Assembly: GCA_910584935.1 (NCBI GenBank)
Contig: CAJUDU010000012.1
Span: 1 to 48,421, forward strand
Direction of reading: 5' to 3'
DNA: 48,421 nucleotides
From: an uncultured Butyricicoccus sp.
Lineage (GTDB): Bacteria > Bacillota > Clostridia > Oscillospirales > Butyricicoccaceae
Below, one piece after another: positions 7,105-15,241 of this stretch. How positions within the stretch are numbered: position 1 is the stretch's first letter; the number at the start of each line of letters is the position of its first letter. A program made the position numbers and the translations under genes. The notes under the pieces were generated by a model. That model was given only the letters and a program-made list of their open reading frames with translations. It did no database searches and had not been told where the DNA came from.

Positions 7105-8967
7105 TCATGGTTCTGGTGTTTGCCGGCAGCGGATAATCACATTGTCATGTTCCGCTAGCTTTTGGCTGAACTGCCCTGGCACCCCATTGATATACAGGTC
7201 TACCGGCTGGTCTAGCCGTTCAAAGTCCAGCCCTGAGTGCGGCAAAACATCCATTAAATAATATGGTTCCCCATTTTCTTTCCGCGGCAGCCGTAACGGT
7301 TCGCCGTTTAGCGTAATGATAAATGGTTTTGCCTGCCTGCGCACAGGCGCTGCCACGGGCGCAGCGCGGGACGGCATTGCAGGTGCTGGACGGGTGACAA
7401 TCACATCACCAGTCTGTATCTGGTATTCCATGGGAACCGCCGCGCCATTGACCGACACACCGCCAGAGAAATGGTCACCCAATAACTGCGCAAGTGTACA
7501 GCAAGCATTTTTACCCGGCTTTGCCGGGGTAAACTGAATGTTGTCCCCTGCGTTTACCACAGAGGAAAGTTCCGCTTGCTGCCCATTAAGCAGGATGACT
7601 GGCGGTACAGAAGCCCCGCCTCGGAAGAATTTCCGCGCGCCATCCAGCGTACAGGCAAGATTCGCGCCTGTACGTCCCATCATATCGCCATAATTACAGC
7701 CGTTCATCAGCAGAATATCGCGTATGGTCAGCGTACCGCTGCGGAATAACTTGGCTGGCACGCCATTGAGCGCTACCACATAGCTGTCGTTAATCATGCC
7801 GAGCGCCGCGGAAACAGCAATGCCCAGTGGCGTGGAATATTCCGGGTCGTTAAGCATAAATGCATCGGAAAACGCATTTTTTTCAAAATGGTTGCCTGCA
7901 ATGGCAACCCTTGCAGCATCCATTTGCATCTGTGTGGCAACCGCCTCACGCAATCCCTGCAATTTGCTGCCGCCACCAGCAAGGAACACCGCCGAGGGCG
8001 CATTGCCATTAAGTTCCATAATTTTTTCGGTAATGCCTTTGGCAAGAAGCTGGACGGCAGGCGCAATCAACTCTAAAATCTCACTGGCAGAGCACTCATG
8101 CGGCAGACCCATAATATCAGTATACCGCAATATATCGGTTTCGCCAACTGCTATTTTAAGAGTTTCCCCGGTTTTGAAATCGACAAGCAATTTTTTCATC
8201 AGCAGTTCGGTAACTTCATCGCCCGCAACGGTTGTCATGGTATAACCGACAACGCTGCCATCGCGGCAGATAGCAATATCCGATGTACCTGCGCCAATAT
8301 CGACCAGCACCAGGTTCAGCAGCCGGATATCCACTGGGATTGCCGCATTAAGCGACGCAATCGGTTCCAAGGTCAGGCTGGACACTTCCAACCCAATCCG
8401 TTCTACCACTGTATACAAACTGTCCACCACTTCACGCGGCAGGAAGGTTGCAACCACATCGACTTCCAGCCTGCGCCCCCGATGCCCGCGCAAGGTAGAC
8501 ATGGGATAGCCATCCAGCCGGTACTGTGCCGCTGTATAGCCGACCATATAGAAAAAACTGTCACGGTCGCTGGTGATTGCCGCTTCTGCGGCAGAAACCG
8601 CGCCAGCTTCCAACTGATTCACAATTTCATCTGTTGCCTGCTGCGCTTGGGAATATTCCAGCATAAAACTTGCTTTTTCCGATTTGAGCGCACGCCCTGC
8701 CGCTGCTACACACACATGTTTTAATTTCAGGTGCAGCCGTTCTTCCAACTGGCTGACAACCTTGCCCGCAATCGCGGCAACCTGTTCAATATCTTCAATC
8801 TGGCCGTCAATCATGGCACGCCTGCCATGTTCCATCATTTCGATATCCAGCACATGGAGCCTGCCTTCTTCTTCCCGCCCGACGATACCAACAATGCTGC
8901 GCGTACCGATATCAAGCGCAAATATTGTTTTTTGATCCTGTTCCTGCATCCCCGGCAAAACAGCCAC
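7105..8967 (-). CDS. FtsA/PilM-type actin-fold ATPase with C-terminal beta-grasp-like repeats
   Basis: The first 390 residues carry the actin/FtsA nucleotide-binding motifs: phosphate-1 (FALDIGTRSIVGIV, about 16-30), phosphate-2 (VLVDIGAGTSDIAI) and adenosine (VFLAGGGSKLQGL). The SHS2-type insert of FtsA/PilM proteins appears to be present. Residues about 394-620 hold repeats ending in NG-xx-GD-x-I signatures (LLNGQQAEL...AGDNIQF; SVNGAAVPM...TGDVIV; YINGVPGQF...HDNVII) that look like beta-grasp domains. No membrane-targeting amphipathic helix is obvious at the C terminus. I chose GTG at 8965-8967 because AGGAG lies nine bases upstream; the frame runs on to 9105 without any ribosome site. This is not the division-cluster FtsA, since no ftsZ is adjacent. 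Its place in a sigma-D operon suggests a motility or pole-related role (inference). Confidence 0.82.
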   Translation of the reverse strand: MAVLPGMQEQDQKTIFALDIGTRSIVGIVGREEEGRLHVLDIEMMEHGRRAMIDGQIEDIEQVAAIAGKVVSQLEERLHLKLKHVCVAAAGRALKSEKASFMLEYSQAQQATDEIVNQLEAGAVSAAEAAITSDRDSFFYMVGYTAAQYRLDGYPMSTLRGHRGRRLEVDVVATFLPREVVDSLYTVVERIGLEVSSLTLEPIASLNAAIPVDIRLLNLVLVDIGAGTSDIAICRDGSVVGYTMTTVAGDEVTELLMKKLLVDFKTGETLKIAVGETDILRYTDIMGLPHECSASEILELIAPAVQLLAKGITEKIMELNGNAPSAVFLAGGGSKLQGLREAVATQMQMDAARVAIAGNHFEKNAFSDAFMLNDPEYSTPLGIAVSAALGMINDSYVVALNGVPAKLFRSGTLTIRDILLMNGCNYGDMMGRTGANLACTLDGARKFFRGGASVPPVILLNGQQAELSSVVNAGDNIQFTPAKPGKNACCTLAQLLGDHFSGGVSVNGAAVPMEYQIQTGDVIVTRPAPAMPSRAAPVAAPVRRQAKPFIITLNGEPLRLPRKENGEPYYLMDVLPHSGLDFERLDQPVDLYINGVPGQFSQKLAEHDNVIIRCRQTPEP

Positions 8968-8992
8968 CCCTTCTATCTCCTGTACCTGCCCG

Positions 8993-9136
8993 CTATGTTG
9001 CGGAGTTATTGTTCCCATCCGGACTGGGCGGCGCGCCCGCCTGTGCCCAGGCGTGCCCCTGCCGGAAACGTTGTGCCGCCGCATCAGCGGCAATGCAGGC
9101 GGCAAGCTGCCGCCTGTCCTTTTCGGGTTTTCCCAT
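8993..9136 (-). CDS. Possible 47-residue small protein before the FtsA-like gene
   Basis: An ATG at 9134-9136 with GGAG seven bases upstream opens a 47-codon frame (MGKPEKDRRQ... ending GNNNSAT), rich in Ala, Arg and Gln. It fills most of the 209-base space between the coiled-coil gene and the FtsA-like gene. An even better ribosome site (AAAAGGAGG, 9160-9168) points at another ATG (9147-9149) that opens only 21 codons (9084-9149) in a different frame. Either may be a real small protein or a coupling leader. No family was recognised. Confidence 0.3.
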   Translation of the reverse strand: MGKPEKDRRQLAACIAADAAAQRFRQGHAWAQAGAPPSPDGNNNSAT

Positions 9137-9176
9137 GCCCAAGCTCCATTGCGGGGATTCCTCCTTTTCCTTTTGT

Positions 9177-9572
9177 TTACCGGAAACTGTTATAAAAAGA
9201 GCGCTTACCGCCCATTCGCATACTGACCCGCTTGTCAAGTTCCATGATTTTCTCCAGCAGACGGCGGTTACGCATTATGTCCTCATGCAGCGCATTTTCT
9301 TCCGCAGATGTGCCTTCGGCACCAGACAAAAGCTGGCTCAACCGGATGGCGTCGCCATCTTCCATGCCGAGCAGCCCTTCCCGGATCTCCCCTTCGGTTT
9401 CCTGAAGGACAAGAAGCGGTTCTTGCCGCATAGAAATCAGCATTTTGACAGAAACTTCATCCCGCCGGTCGGCAGCCTGGGCAAGCTGCCCTGTTAAATC
9501 CATGATTTCCATCAATTTTAGGTATTGTTTCCGTTTTTTGAGGCGGATTTTCTCCAATTCTTCCTTCCACAC
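9177..9572 (-). CDS. Small coiled-coil protein, first gene of the sigma-D operon
   Basis: This 131-residue, highly charged, almost all-helical protein (MWKEELEKIRLKKRKQYLKL at the start) ends with an arginine-rich tail (MRMGGKRSFYNSFR). No catalytic motif is visible. Size, helical pattern and the segment NRRLLEKIMELDKRV resemble flagellar export chaperones of the FlgN/FliT kind, but this rests on shape and on the sigma-D promoter 146 bases upstream, not on a clear signature. It may also be a structural partner of the FtsA-like ATPase that follows. Confidence 0.65.
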   Translation of the reverse strand: MWKEELEKIRLKKRKQYLKLMEIMDLTGQLAQAADRRDEVSVKMLISMRQEPLLVLQETEGEIREGLLGMEDGDAIRLSQLLSGAEGTSAEENALHEDIMRNRRLLEKIMELDKRVSMRMGGKRSFYNSFR

Positions 9573-9670
9573 GCGAAAACGCCATCCTTTCGGTCATCCG
9601 ACAGCGGCATACTTTTTTGCAAGCTTGCCGCTGAGTGCTAACTCTTTTTGCATTTATATCGAAATAATAA

Positions 9671-9703
9671 ATAGGGTTATGCTATGCCATGGCGAAACCC
9701 TAT
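9671..9703. repeat. Inverted repeat in the 5' leader of the sigma-D operon
   Basis: ATAGGGTT (9671-9678) pairs with AACCCTAT (9696-9703) around a 17-base loop containing the palindrome GCCATGGC. It lies about 100-130 bases upstream of the first gene, inside the transcript from the sigma-D promoter. On the minus strand it is followed by TTATTATTTC, which is not a good U-run. It could be an operator or a weak attenuator. The loop resembles a stretch at 41828-41863. Confidence 0.4.
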
Positions 9704-9717
9704 AATTCTCATTATAT

Positions 9718-9744
9718 ATATCGACACATCCGGGAAAAAAGTTA
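9718..9744 (-). promoter_or_regulatory. Sigma-D (FliA-type) promoter of the FtsA-like/EAL-HDOD/chemoreceptor operon
   Basis: On the minus strand: TAAC (9741-9744), exactly 15 bases, then GTCGATAT (9718-9725). The Bacillus sigma-D pattern is TAAA-N15-CCGATAT. Three of four -35 positions and six of seven -10 positions match, with perfect spacing. This places the coiled-coil protein, FtsA-like ATPase, EAL-HDOD protein and chemoreceptor under late-flagellar control. The leader would be about 140 nt. Confidence 0.72.
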
Positions 9745-9951
9745 GGCGCTTGTGGGAAGAAATTTCATCCGCCAAATACCCACGACAGTATTTTCCCACC
9801 GTGAAATGGCTTACTTTTTTGCAGGAAATACCGATATATTTTTAGGGGAATGCATTTCACTTGCCCAAAAGGTGATATCCCCATCAAAAAACGATTTCCG
9901 CCGCCCTGCGGCGTGACCAAAAATACACAATCCAAATAAAAGGAGTTTTCT
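9745..9951 (+). promoter_or_regulatory. Regulatory gap before the SLH gene, with one weak promoter candidate
   Basis: No gene is evident here. An inverted repeat GTGGGAA (9752-9758) / TTCCCAC near 9793-9799 spans the middle. The best plus-strand promoter candidate is TTACTT (9811-9816), 18 bases, TATATT (9835-9840): a good -10 but a poor -35. A short GC hairpin (CGCCG/CGGCG) lies around 9899-9913. The candidate start would be about 100 bases before the first leader ORF. Confidence 0.3.
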
Positions 9952-10110
9952 ATGCAAAAATGTTATCCCGACAAGCTTGCGCGGCAGCCCTGCGCCGCTA
10001 TGCCGGATAAAGGCTTTGCGGTCCGTGACGGGCCGGCTGCGCGGCGTTTACCCATGCCGTGCGGCACATCCCCCCTGCACACGCAAGGAGGAGGTGAACA
10101 TTCAGATTGA
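9952..10110 (+). CDS. Putative 52-residue leader peptide, Cys/Pro/Arg-rich
   Basis: An ATG preceded by AAAAGGAG at good spacing opens 52 codons (MQKCYPDKLARQ... ending GGGEHSD). There is no signal peptide or membrane helix; three Cys (4, 14, 37) and many Pro/Arg are present. Base composition is clearly more GC-rich than the AT-rich gap before it. The end overlaps the start of the next tiny ORF, whose ribosome site lies inside this one. It may be a regulatory leader peptide or a small protein; no family was recognised. Confidence 0.4.
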   Translation: MQKCYPDKLARQPCAAMPDKGFAVRDGPAARRLPMPCGTSPLHTQGGGEHSD

Positions 10111-10174
10111 CAGCGATGTGTATCCTCTTGCCAGAGCGCCCTGCTGCCCTGGCAACCGCTTTGAACACCCATAA
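10094..10174 (+). CDS. Putative second leader peptide (24-26 residues)
   Basis: The frame can start at GTG (10094-10096) or, with better spacing to the AAGGAGG at 10085-10091, at ATT (10100-10102). It encodes a short peptide with an adjacent Cys pair (RAPCCPGNRFEHP at the end) and stops at 10172-10174. The AGGAGG ribosome site of the SLH gene follows at once (10175-10182). The chain of three ribosome-site-linked frames suggests translational coupling, but a frame this short can arise by chance. Confidence 0.3.
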   Translation: MNIQIDSDVYPLARAPCCPGNRFEHP

Positions 10175-10189
10175 AAGGAGGATTTGAGA

Positions 10190-13100
10190 ATGTTCCACTT
10201 CAAGCTGCGTGGCAGCAAGCCTGCCGCCCTGTTTTTAAGTGCGGCGCTCCTGCTTTCCTCCATCCATTGGACGCCGCCTGCTGCGGCTGCAAATGAATGG
10301 ATGCAGGATTCTTTGGACAAGCTGACCAATTGGGGCGTTGTCTTAGGCGATGAAGCGGGCGGGCTAAATCTGGATGCCCAGATTACCCGCGCGGAGTTTA
10401 CCGCCATGGTCAACCGTGCTTATGGCTACACTGAAACGACATCAACACCATTTAATGATGTACTGCCCAGCGCCTGGTATGCTGATGATATTTCCATTGG
10501 CTACAATACCGGCTATTTCAGCGGCACGTCACCGACCACAGCTTCCCCTGGGCTTTCGCTGACCCGTGAACAGGCGATTGCCGTGCTGGCGCGCAACCTG
10601 CGCCTGGAGGAGTCCACCGGTGAAGTCACGGAATTTACCGATGGGCATGACTTTTCTAGTTGGAGCCGCGGCTATGTCAAGTCTGCGGTCAACCGCGGAC
10701 TGGTCAACGGCTATGATGACAGCACTTGCCGTCCGCAAAACAATATTACCCGCGGCGAAATGATTAAACTGCTGGGCGATGCGCTCGGCACCCTGATCAA
10801 CACCGAAGGCAGCCATTACCTTGGCGGCGTTGTCGGCAATGTCACCGTCAGCACACCAAATGTCACCCTGCATGACACAACAATTGCTGGCGACCTATAT
10901 TTGACCGGCGGCGTTGGTTTGGGCGATGTCATTTTGGAAAACGTTGATATCCTTGGCAGGATTATTGTATCCGGCGGCGGCGAAAGCGAACGCGGTGATT
11001 CCAGCATCCTGCTGCGCAATGTCAATGCGCGGGAACTGCTGGTTGACAGCCTTGCCGAACAATATGTGTCAATCAGCGTCCAAAATGATACCACGATTGA
11101 ACAAACCACCTTACGTTCCAATGCGTTCATTGAAGATAATACCTTAGATGGGCGTGGACTGTTAAACATCAACCTGGATTCCCCGCTGGACGATGCACAG
11201 TTTAACCTTGCGGGCAACCTGAAAACAGTGATTAACCGCACACCGGATTCTACGCTGAATATCGCACGCGGCAAAGTGCTTAACCTGACCATTGACGAAC
11301 ACGCGACGGATTCCCAGCTGAATATTGCCATTGACGCAACAGCGACCACCCTGAACCTGGATACTGGCATCCGCGTCACTGGACAGGGCGATATTGGCAA
11401 CCTTGTCGTCAGTGCTTCTGGTTCTTCCACCGAAATGCTGCCGGATAATATCACCATCCGTCCTGGCGTTTCCGCTTCCATTGCCGGTGAAACCATGGAT
11501 ACTGTCCTTGGTGAGGAATCTTCTGACGATCCCCGCCTGCTGGCAGGCTATCCGCGGGCAGATGATGTCGCGCCGACTTCACTTGAAGCGATTTTCTCCG
11601 CCAACAAGAGCGGTACCGTTTACTGGGCAGTAACGCCAATGGCAAGCGGTTATGTGGAAGACGCGGATACCCTGATTAAGCCGCCCACATACGGCCCAAC
11701 CCTGCTGCGTCGCGGCACGGTGAATCTGACCGCTTCCGACAAGGAAACATCCACCAAAATCACCGGCCTTACCATGGATGGCAACTATTATCTTTCCGCT
11801 GTCCTGGTGGATTCCCGTGAACAGCGCAGCCTTGTTAAACATATTTCATTCAGCACACCGGATAATACGGTTCCAGCTTTCGCAACCGGGCATCCATATC
11901 TCAGCCAGATTACCAATATTGGCGCTCAGGTAACGGCAATGACCACCAAGAGCTGTAAGCTGTATTACGCGCTGCTGCCAAGCGGCAGCACTGCACCGCG
12001 TGCCAATGACTTCCTGACGGAATCCATCACTGGCTTGCTCGGCTTTGGTTCTGTGGACATGATTAAAAATGCCCCGGAAACCTTCTGGGTCAATGACGAT
12101 GATTTGGAAGAAGTCAAGACATATGACCTGTACTTATGGCTTACCGATGCTGATTCCGGGTTAAGTTCTGCTGTGCGCAAGATTACATTTACAACAGTAG
12201 ACAAAACCCCGCCGGAGTTTGTCAATGATCTGCACGTCAGCCGTGAACAGGCGACATCCATTAGCTTGACTGGTGCAATCAATGAAGCCGGTACTATTTA
12301 TTGGGTTGCCGTTCCGGAAGGTGAAGAATATCCAAAGCCACCTGCAAACAATGGCATTGATACCAGCGACCCGAATGCCCCGGATGATTCTGATGAAGAA
12401 AATAACGAGGAAGAGGATTCCGAACCAACGCTGGATACTGATGGTAAAGTGAACCTTGCCAGCACTTATGCCAAGCTGCAAGTCATTTATGGGCTGAATG
12501 CGTTCAAGAGCGGACGGGTTTCCGCCCGTGCCAATACGGATTTCACCTTTACCGTTTCCGGGCTTACCGCACAGCACCATTATGATATCTATTATCTGGC
12601 AGTTGATGCCGCAGGCAACTATGCGGAACGGGTTGAAATGATTACAGGCAATACGCTTGATAACATTGCACCAACTGCAACCCAAGAATTCACCCGTTTT
12701 TCTGAAGATGATAAGACTGCGCCTTATGCAAACACCGATATCAACCTGATTTTCAGTGAAAATGTGCAAAATGCGAACACCTCGCAGCCATTCCTGACGT
12801 TGTACCAAAATGTTGAAAACGCAACCGTTGGCAGCGCCGAATGGAGCGCGGCACGTGACGCATTGGCAGATGCGCTGGAAGAAACCGTATGGCTCATGAC
12901 TGCCGCCACAGGCAACCGTTTGCCAGAACGAGTCAAAGTCCGTTCCAGCGATAATGAAAATGATGAAGATTGGGTCATTGATTACCGGAATGCAAAAGTC
13001 ACCCAAGATGATGACAATAAACTGACAATCACCTTCCCAACAACCAATGACAACAATAAGGACAGTGCGCTGAACCTGCGCAGCGGCAATACCTACTTCT

Positions 13101-15187
13101 TTGAACTGCACGACATTGCGGATACATCCACCAATAAAAACCGCATGGGTGTTACCCAGTTGCCGCGCTTCACCACCATTGCCGCACAGATTTTCCTGGA
13201 AGACGCACAGCTTACTATGCTGTCCTCTACACGCGACCCCAACGATGAAGGCAAACCAATTGATATTACATTCCGTATGACGCCATTGTCTACCTCCACG
13301 ATGGATGACGAAACTGACTGGGATATGCTCATGTGGATGGATATGTCCTGTGAATTTGACCTGTTCCGGCGCGAACGCACTGGCAATGTTTCTACTCCAT
13401 GGGAAAATATTGGTTCTTATGATATCACAACGCCATCCAATGGCACTATGCAAGGCATCAGCATTGGTTATGACCGAGACCCTACCACCAATGAGTTCCC
13501 GCAGCTAAACACTACCTTGCTTGAAGATACTATTTATGAATACGCTATCCATTTTACACGGGTAGATGATTTGTCTGACCGTGATTCGTGGAGTTCCAGG
13601 ATTAACTTCCGCACTGCGATTATGGCGGGCAGCTCCGCAAGGCTGAATACCCTGTCCAACAATGTCAACAACTACGATGATATGGTTGCGGAACAGTATA
13701 TCGCTGATATCACTTCCCCTAAACCATTCACACTCATTTGCCAGTTTACCGACCATAACCCGCCGGTATTTACCAATGGGTACCCGCAGTTTGTCCCGGG
13801 TGATACTTCAGCGCACATGAACGTGATGCTGAACCGTACTGGTACGGTTTATTATGCGGTTGCACCGGTAGAAGATGTTGATACTGGTTCTGGTACTGTG
13901 AAACGTTCTATTATCAACACCGTTGCCCTTGATGACGCAAATAACAGTTCCGATGGCCTGGTTGATTTTAACCGCGTACCGCAAATGGGCGGCGTTGGCG
14001 ATGTTTTGTTGGAAGACCCGTCTTACCTGCGTATTGTCAACCCGAATTACAGCAATAACCGCATTAAGACTGGTACGGCAACCGTCAGCACTGATGTTGC
14101 ACCGATTACCGTCACCGGATTGGAAGCAGATACCGATTATTATGTGTATTTTGTTATCCGCGGCGAAGGGCAGACATATTCTAAGAATGCTTACATTTAC
14201 AAGTTCCATACCGAGAATATTGTAAAGCCAATTATTTCGCTGTCACGTAACAATCCATCTGTTACCATTAGCACTGACCGCGAAGCAACCGTACACTACC
14301 TGCTTGTCCGTGCAGATGGCGGCGGCTTGCCGGAAATCCTGCGCAAACGGTTCAGCACCGTTGCCAACAATGAATGGCTTAGTGCAAACCCGAACAGTAC
14401 AATGACTGTACTGGAAGCGCTGAATACTGATGTGCGCAGCGGCAACAAATCCACAGGTTCTGTCTTTGACCTCTATGCGATGGATAACGCAAAAGAAGAA
14501 CTTGCCAACTATATCCGTTCACAAGGTTATGGTTCTGGCGGTACAGGTTCAACCTTTGCCGGTCCTGCAAGTGGTGTAGAAGTCACACCGGAAAAATCTG
14601 TTCCTGTCAACTGCGAACGGACTTGGCCGCTTGATAAGAGTGCGCAATATGCGTTCCTTGCGGTCGGCAGAAGCCCGCTGGGTTCTGGCGATGCTTTCCG
14701 TGCCACATATTATATTACTGTTGTGGATCAGGAAGCGCCGCTAGTCACAGGTATCACACCTTCTATTATTGCGGTTGGCAATCTCGCCAAAGGCGACCTG
14801 ACACTGCAGTTTGATGAACCGCTTTATTTCCGTTCATCATCTGGCGATGCACAGGATACAAAAGGCGTAGACCTTGGCTCCGTACAGGCGCCTGGTCGTT
14901 TGGACGATTTCATTAGTGTTCAAAATACGTTTAATAGTTCCTCGGCAGCACGTTTCACGGTTTATACTGATGATAGGCTTGTCAACCAAAATACGCAAAC
15001 TGTCCGTGTTGAATTTGAAGCAATACCAGATGGTACTTACGGCTTCAGCTTCCTTGGTAGCTTGTGTGACCGCAATGGTAATACCAGAGCTCCGCTAAAT
15101 ATCAGAATTACAATCTCTACAAACGCCGCTGGCGGCAAAGAGATGACTTACACCATTCCAAAAGAATGGAACGGCGGCGCAGTATAA
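10190..15187 (+). CDS. Giant SLH-domain surface protein
   Basis: A secreted cell-wall protein of 1665 residues. I chose ATG 10190 since AGGAGG is eight bases upstream; a TTG two codons earlier is too close. A signal peptide (about 1-34) ends in PPAAAAN. Three SLH wall-anchoring domains follow (about 34-80, 84-139, 147-204; TRAEF, TREQA and TRGEM motifs). Residues about 210-440 look like a beta-helix. From about 450 on there are repeated beta-sandwich-like units carrying GTVYWAV, CKLYYALLP, GTIYWVAVP, GTVYYAVAP and ATVHYLLV, plus Ig/Big_5-like units near 820 and 1516. A strongly acidic linker lies at about 722-750. There is no sortase motif. It probably acts as S-layer or adhesin; the ligand is unknown. 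It is the only rightward gene in the first 40 kb and ends at a strong terminator. Confidence 0.93.
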   Translation: MFHFKLRGSKPAALFLSAALLLSSIHWTPPAAAANEWMQDSLDKLTNWGVVLGDEAGGLNLDAQITRAEFTAMVNRAYGYTETTSTPFNDVLPSAWYADDISIGYNTGYFSGTSPTTASPGLSLTREQAIAVLARNLRLEESTGEVTEFTDGHDFSSWSRGYVKSAVNRGLVNGYDDSTCRPQNNITRGEMIKLLGDALGTLINTEGSHYLGGVVGNVTVSTPNVTLHDTTIAGDLYLTGGVGLGDVILENVDILGRIIVSGGGESERGDSSILLRNVNARELLVDSLAEQYVSISVQNDTTIEQTTLRSNAFIEDNTLDGRGLLNINLDSPLDDAQFNLAGNLKTVINRTPDSTLNIARGKVLNLTIDEHATDSQLNIAIDATATTLNLDTGIRVTGQGDIGNLVVSASGSSTEMLPDNITIRPGVSASIAGETMDTVLGEESSDDPRLLAGYPRADDVAPTSLEAIFSANKSGTVYWAVTPMASGYVEDADTLIKPPTYGPTLLRRGTVNLTASDKETSTKITGLTMDGNYYLSAVLVDSREQRSLVKHISFSTPDNTVPAFATGHPYLSQITNIGAQVTAMTTKSCKLYYALLPSGSTAPRANDFLTESITGLLGFGSVDMIKNAPETFWVNDDDLEEVKTYDLYLWLTDADSGLSSAVRKITFTTVDKTPPEFVNDLHVSREQATSISLTGAINEAGTIYWVAVPEGEEYPKPPANNGIDTSDPNAPDDSDEENNEEEDSEPTLDTDGKVNLASTYAKLQVIYGLNAFKSGRVSARANTDFTFTVSGLTAQHHYDIYYLAVDAAGNYAERVEMITGNTLDNIAPTATQEFTRFSEDDKTAPYANTDINLIFSENVQNANTSQPFLTLYQNVENATVGSAEWSAARDALADALEETVWLMTAATGNRLPERVKVRSSDNENDEDWVIDYRNAKVTQDDDNKLTITFPTTNDNNKDSALNLRSGNTYFFELHDIADTSTNKNRMGVTQLPRFTTIAAQIFLEDAQLTMLSSTRDPNDEGKPIDITFRMTPLSTSTMDDETDWDMLMWMDMSCEFDLFRRERTGNVSTPWENIGSYDITTPSNGTMQGISIGYDRDPTTNEFPQLNTTLLEDTIYEYAIHFTRVDDLSDRDSWSSRINFRTAIMAGSSARLNTLSNNVNNYDDMVAEQYIADITSPKPFTLICQFTDHNPPVFTNGYPQFVPGDTSAHMNVMLNRTGTVYYAVAPVEDVDTGSGTVKRSIINTVALDDANNSSDGLVDFNRVPQMGGVGDVLLEDPSYLRIVNPNYSNNRIKTGTATVSTDVAPITVTGLEADTDYYVYFVIRGEGQTYSKNAYIYKFHTENIVKPIISLSRNNPSVTISTDREATVHYLLVRADGGGLPEILRKRFSTVANNEWLSANPNSTMTVLEALNTDVRSGNKSTGSVFDLYAMDNAKEELANYIRSQGYGSGGTGSTFAGPASGVEVTPEKSVPVNCERTWPLDKSAQYAFLAVGRSPLGSGDAFRATYYITVVDQEAPLVTGITPSIIAVGNLAKGDLTLQFDEPLYFRSSSGDAQDTKGVDLGSVQAPGRLDDFISVQNTFNSSSAARFTVYTDDRLVNQNTQTVRVEFEAIPDGTYGFSFLGSLCDRNGNTRAPLNIRITISTNAAGGKEMTYTIPKEWNGGAV

Positions 15188-15193
15188 CCAGCA

Positions 15194-15223
15194 AAAAGCC
15201 GGAGCATTTCTGCTCCGGCTTTT
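15194..15223. terminator. Bidirectional terminator between the SLH gene and the FlxA-like gene
   Basis: A perfect 13-bp stem (AAAAGCCGGAGCA, 15194-15206, with TGCTCCGGCTTTT, 15211-15223) has a four-base loop TTTC. T-runs exist on both strands. It lies seven bases past the SLH stop and 18 bases past the minus-strand FlxA-like stop, so it serves both converging genes. Confidence 0.92.
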
Positions 15224-15241
15224 GCCTTGCCTGTTTTTCTG

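Noticed and set aside
8968..9105. Long N terminus for the FtsA-like protein
   Set aside because: The extension is Arg/Pro-rich and unlike any FtsA start; no ribosome site is near 9105, while AGGAG sits nine bases before GTG 8967.
9807..9823. TGGC...TTTGCA, resembling a sigma-54 -24/-12 promoter
   Set aside because: The spacing between GG and GC is one base too long (11 instead of 10), which sigma-54 does not tolerate.
12161..13453. A 430-codon minus-strand open frame inside the SLH gene
   Set aside because: It lies fully opposite a gene with clear domains, signal peptide and ribosome site, has no ribosome site itself and shows low-complexity residues typical of antisense frames.
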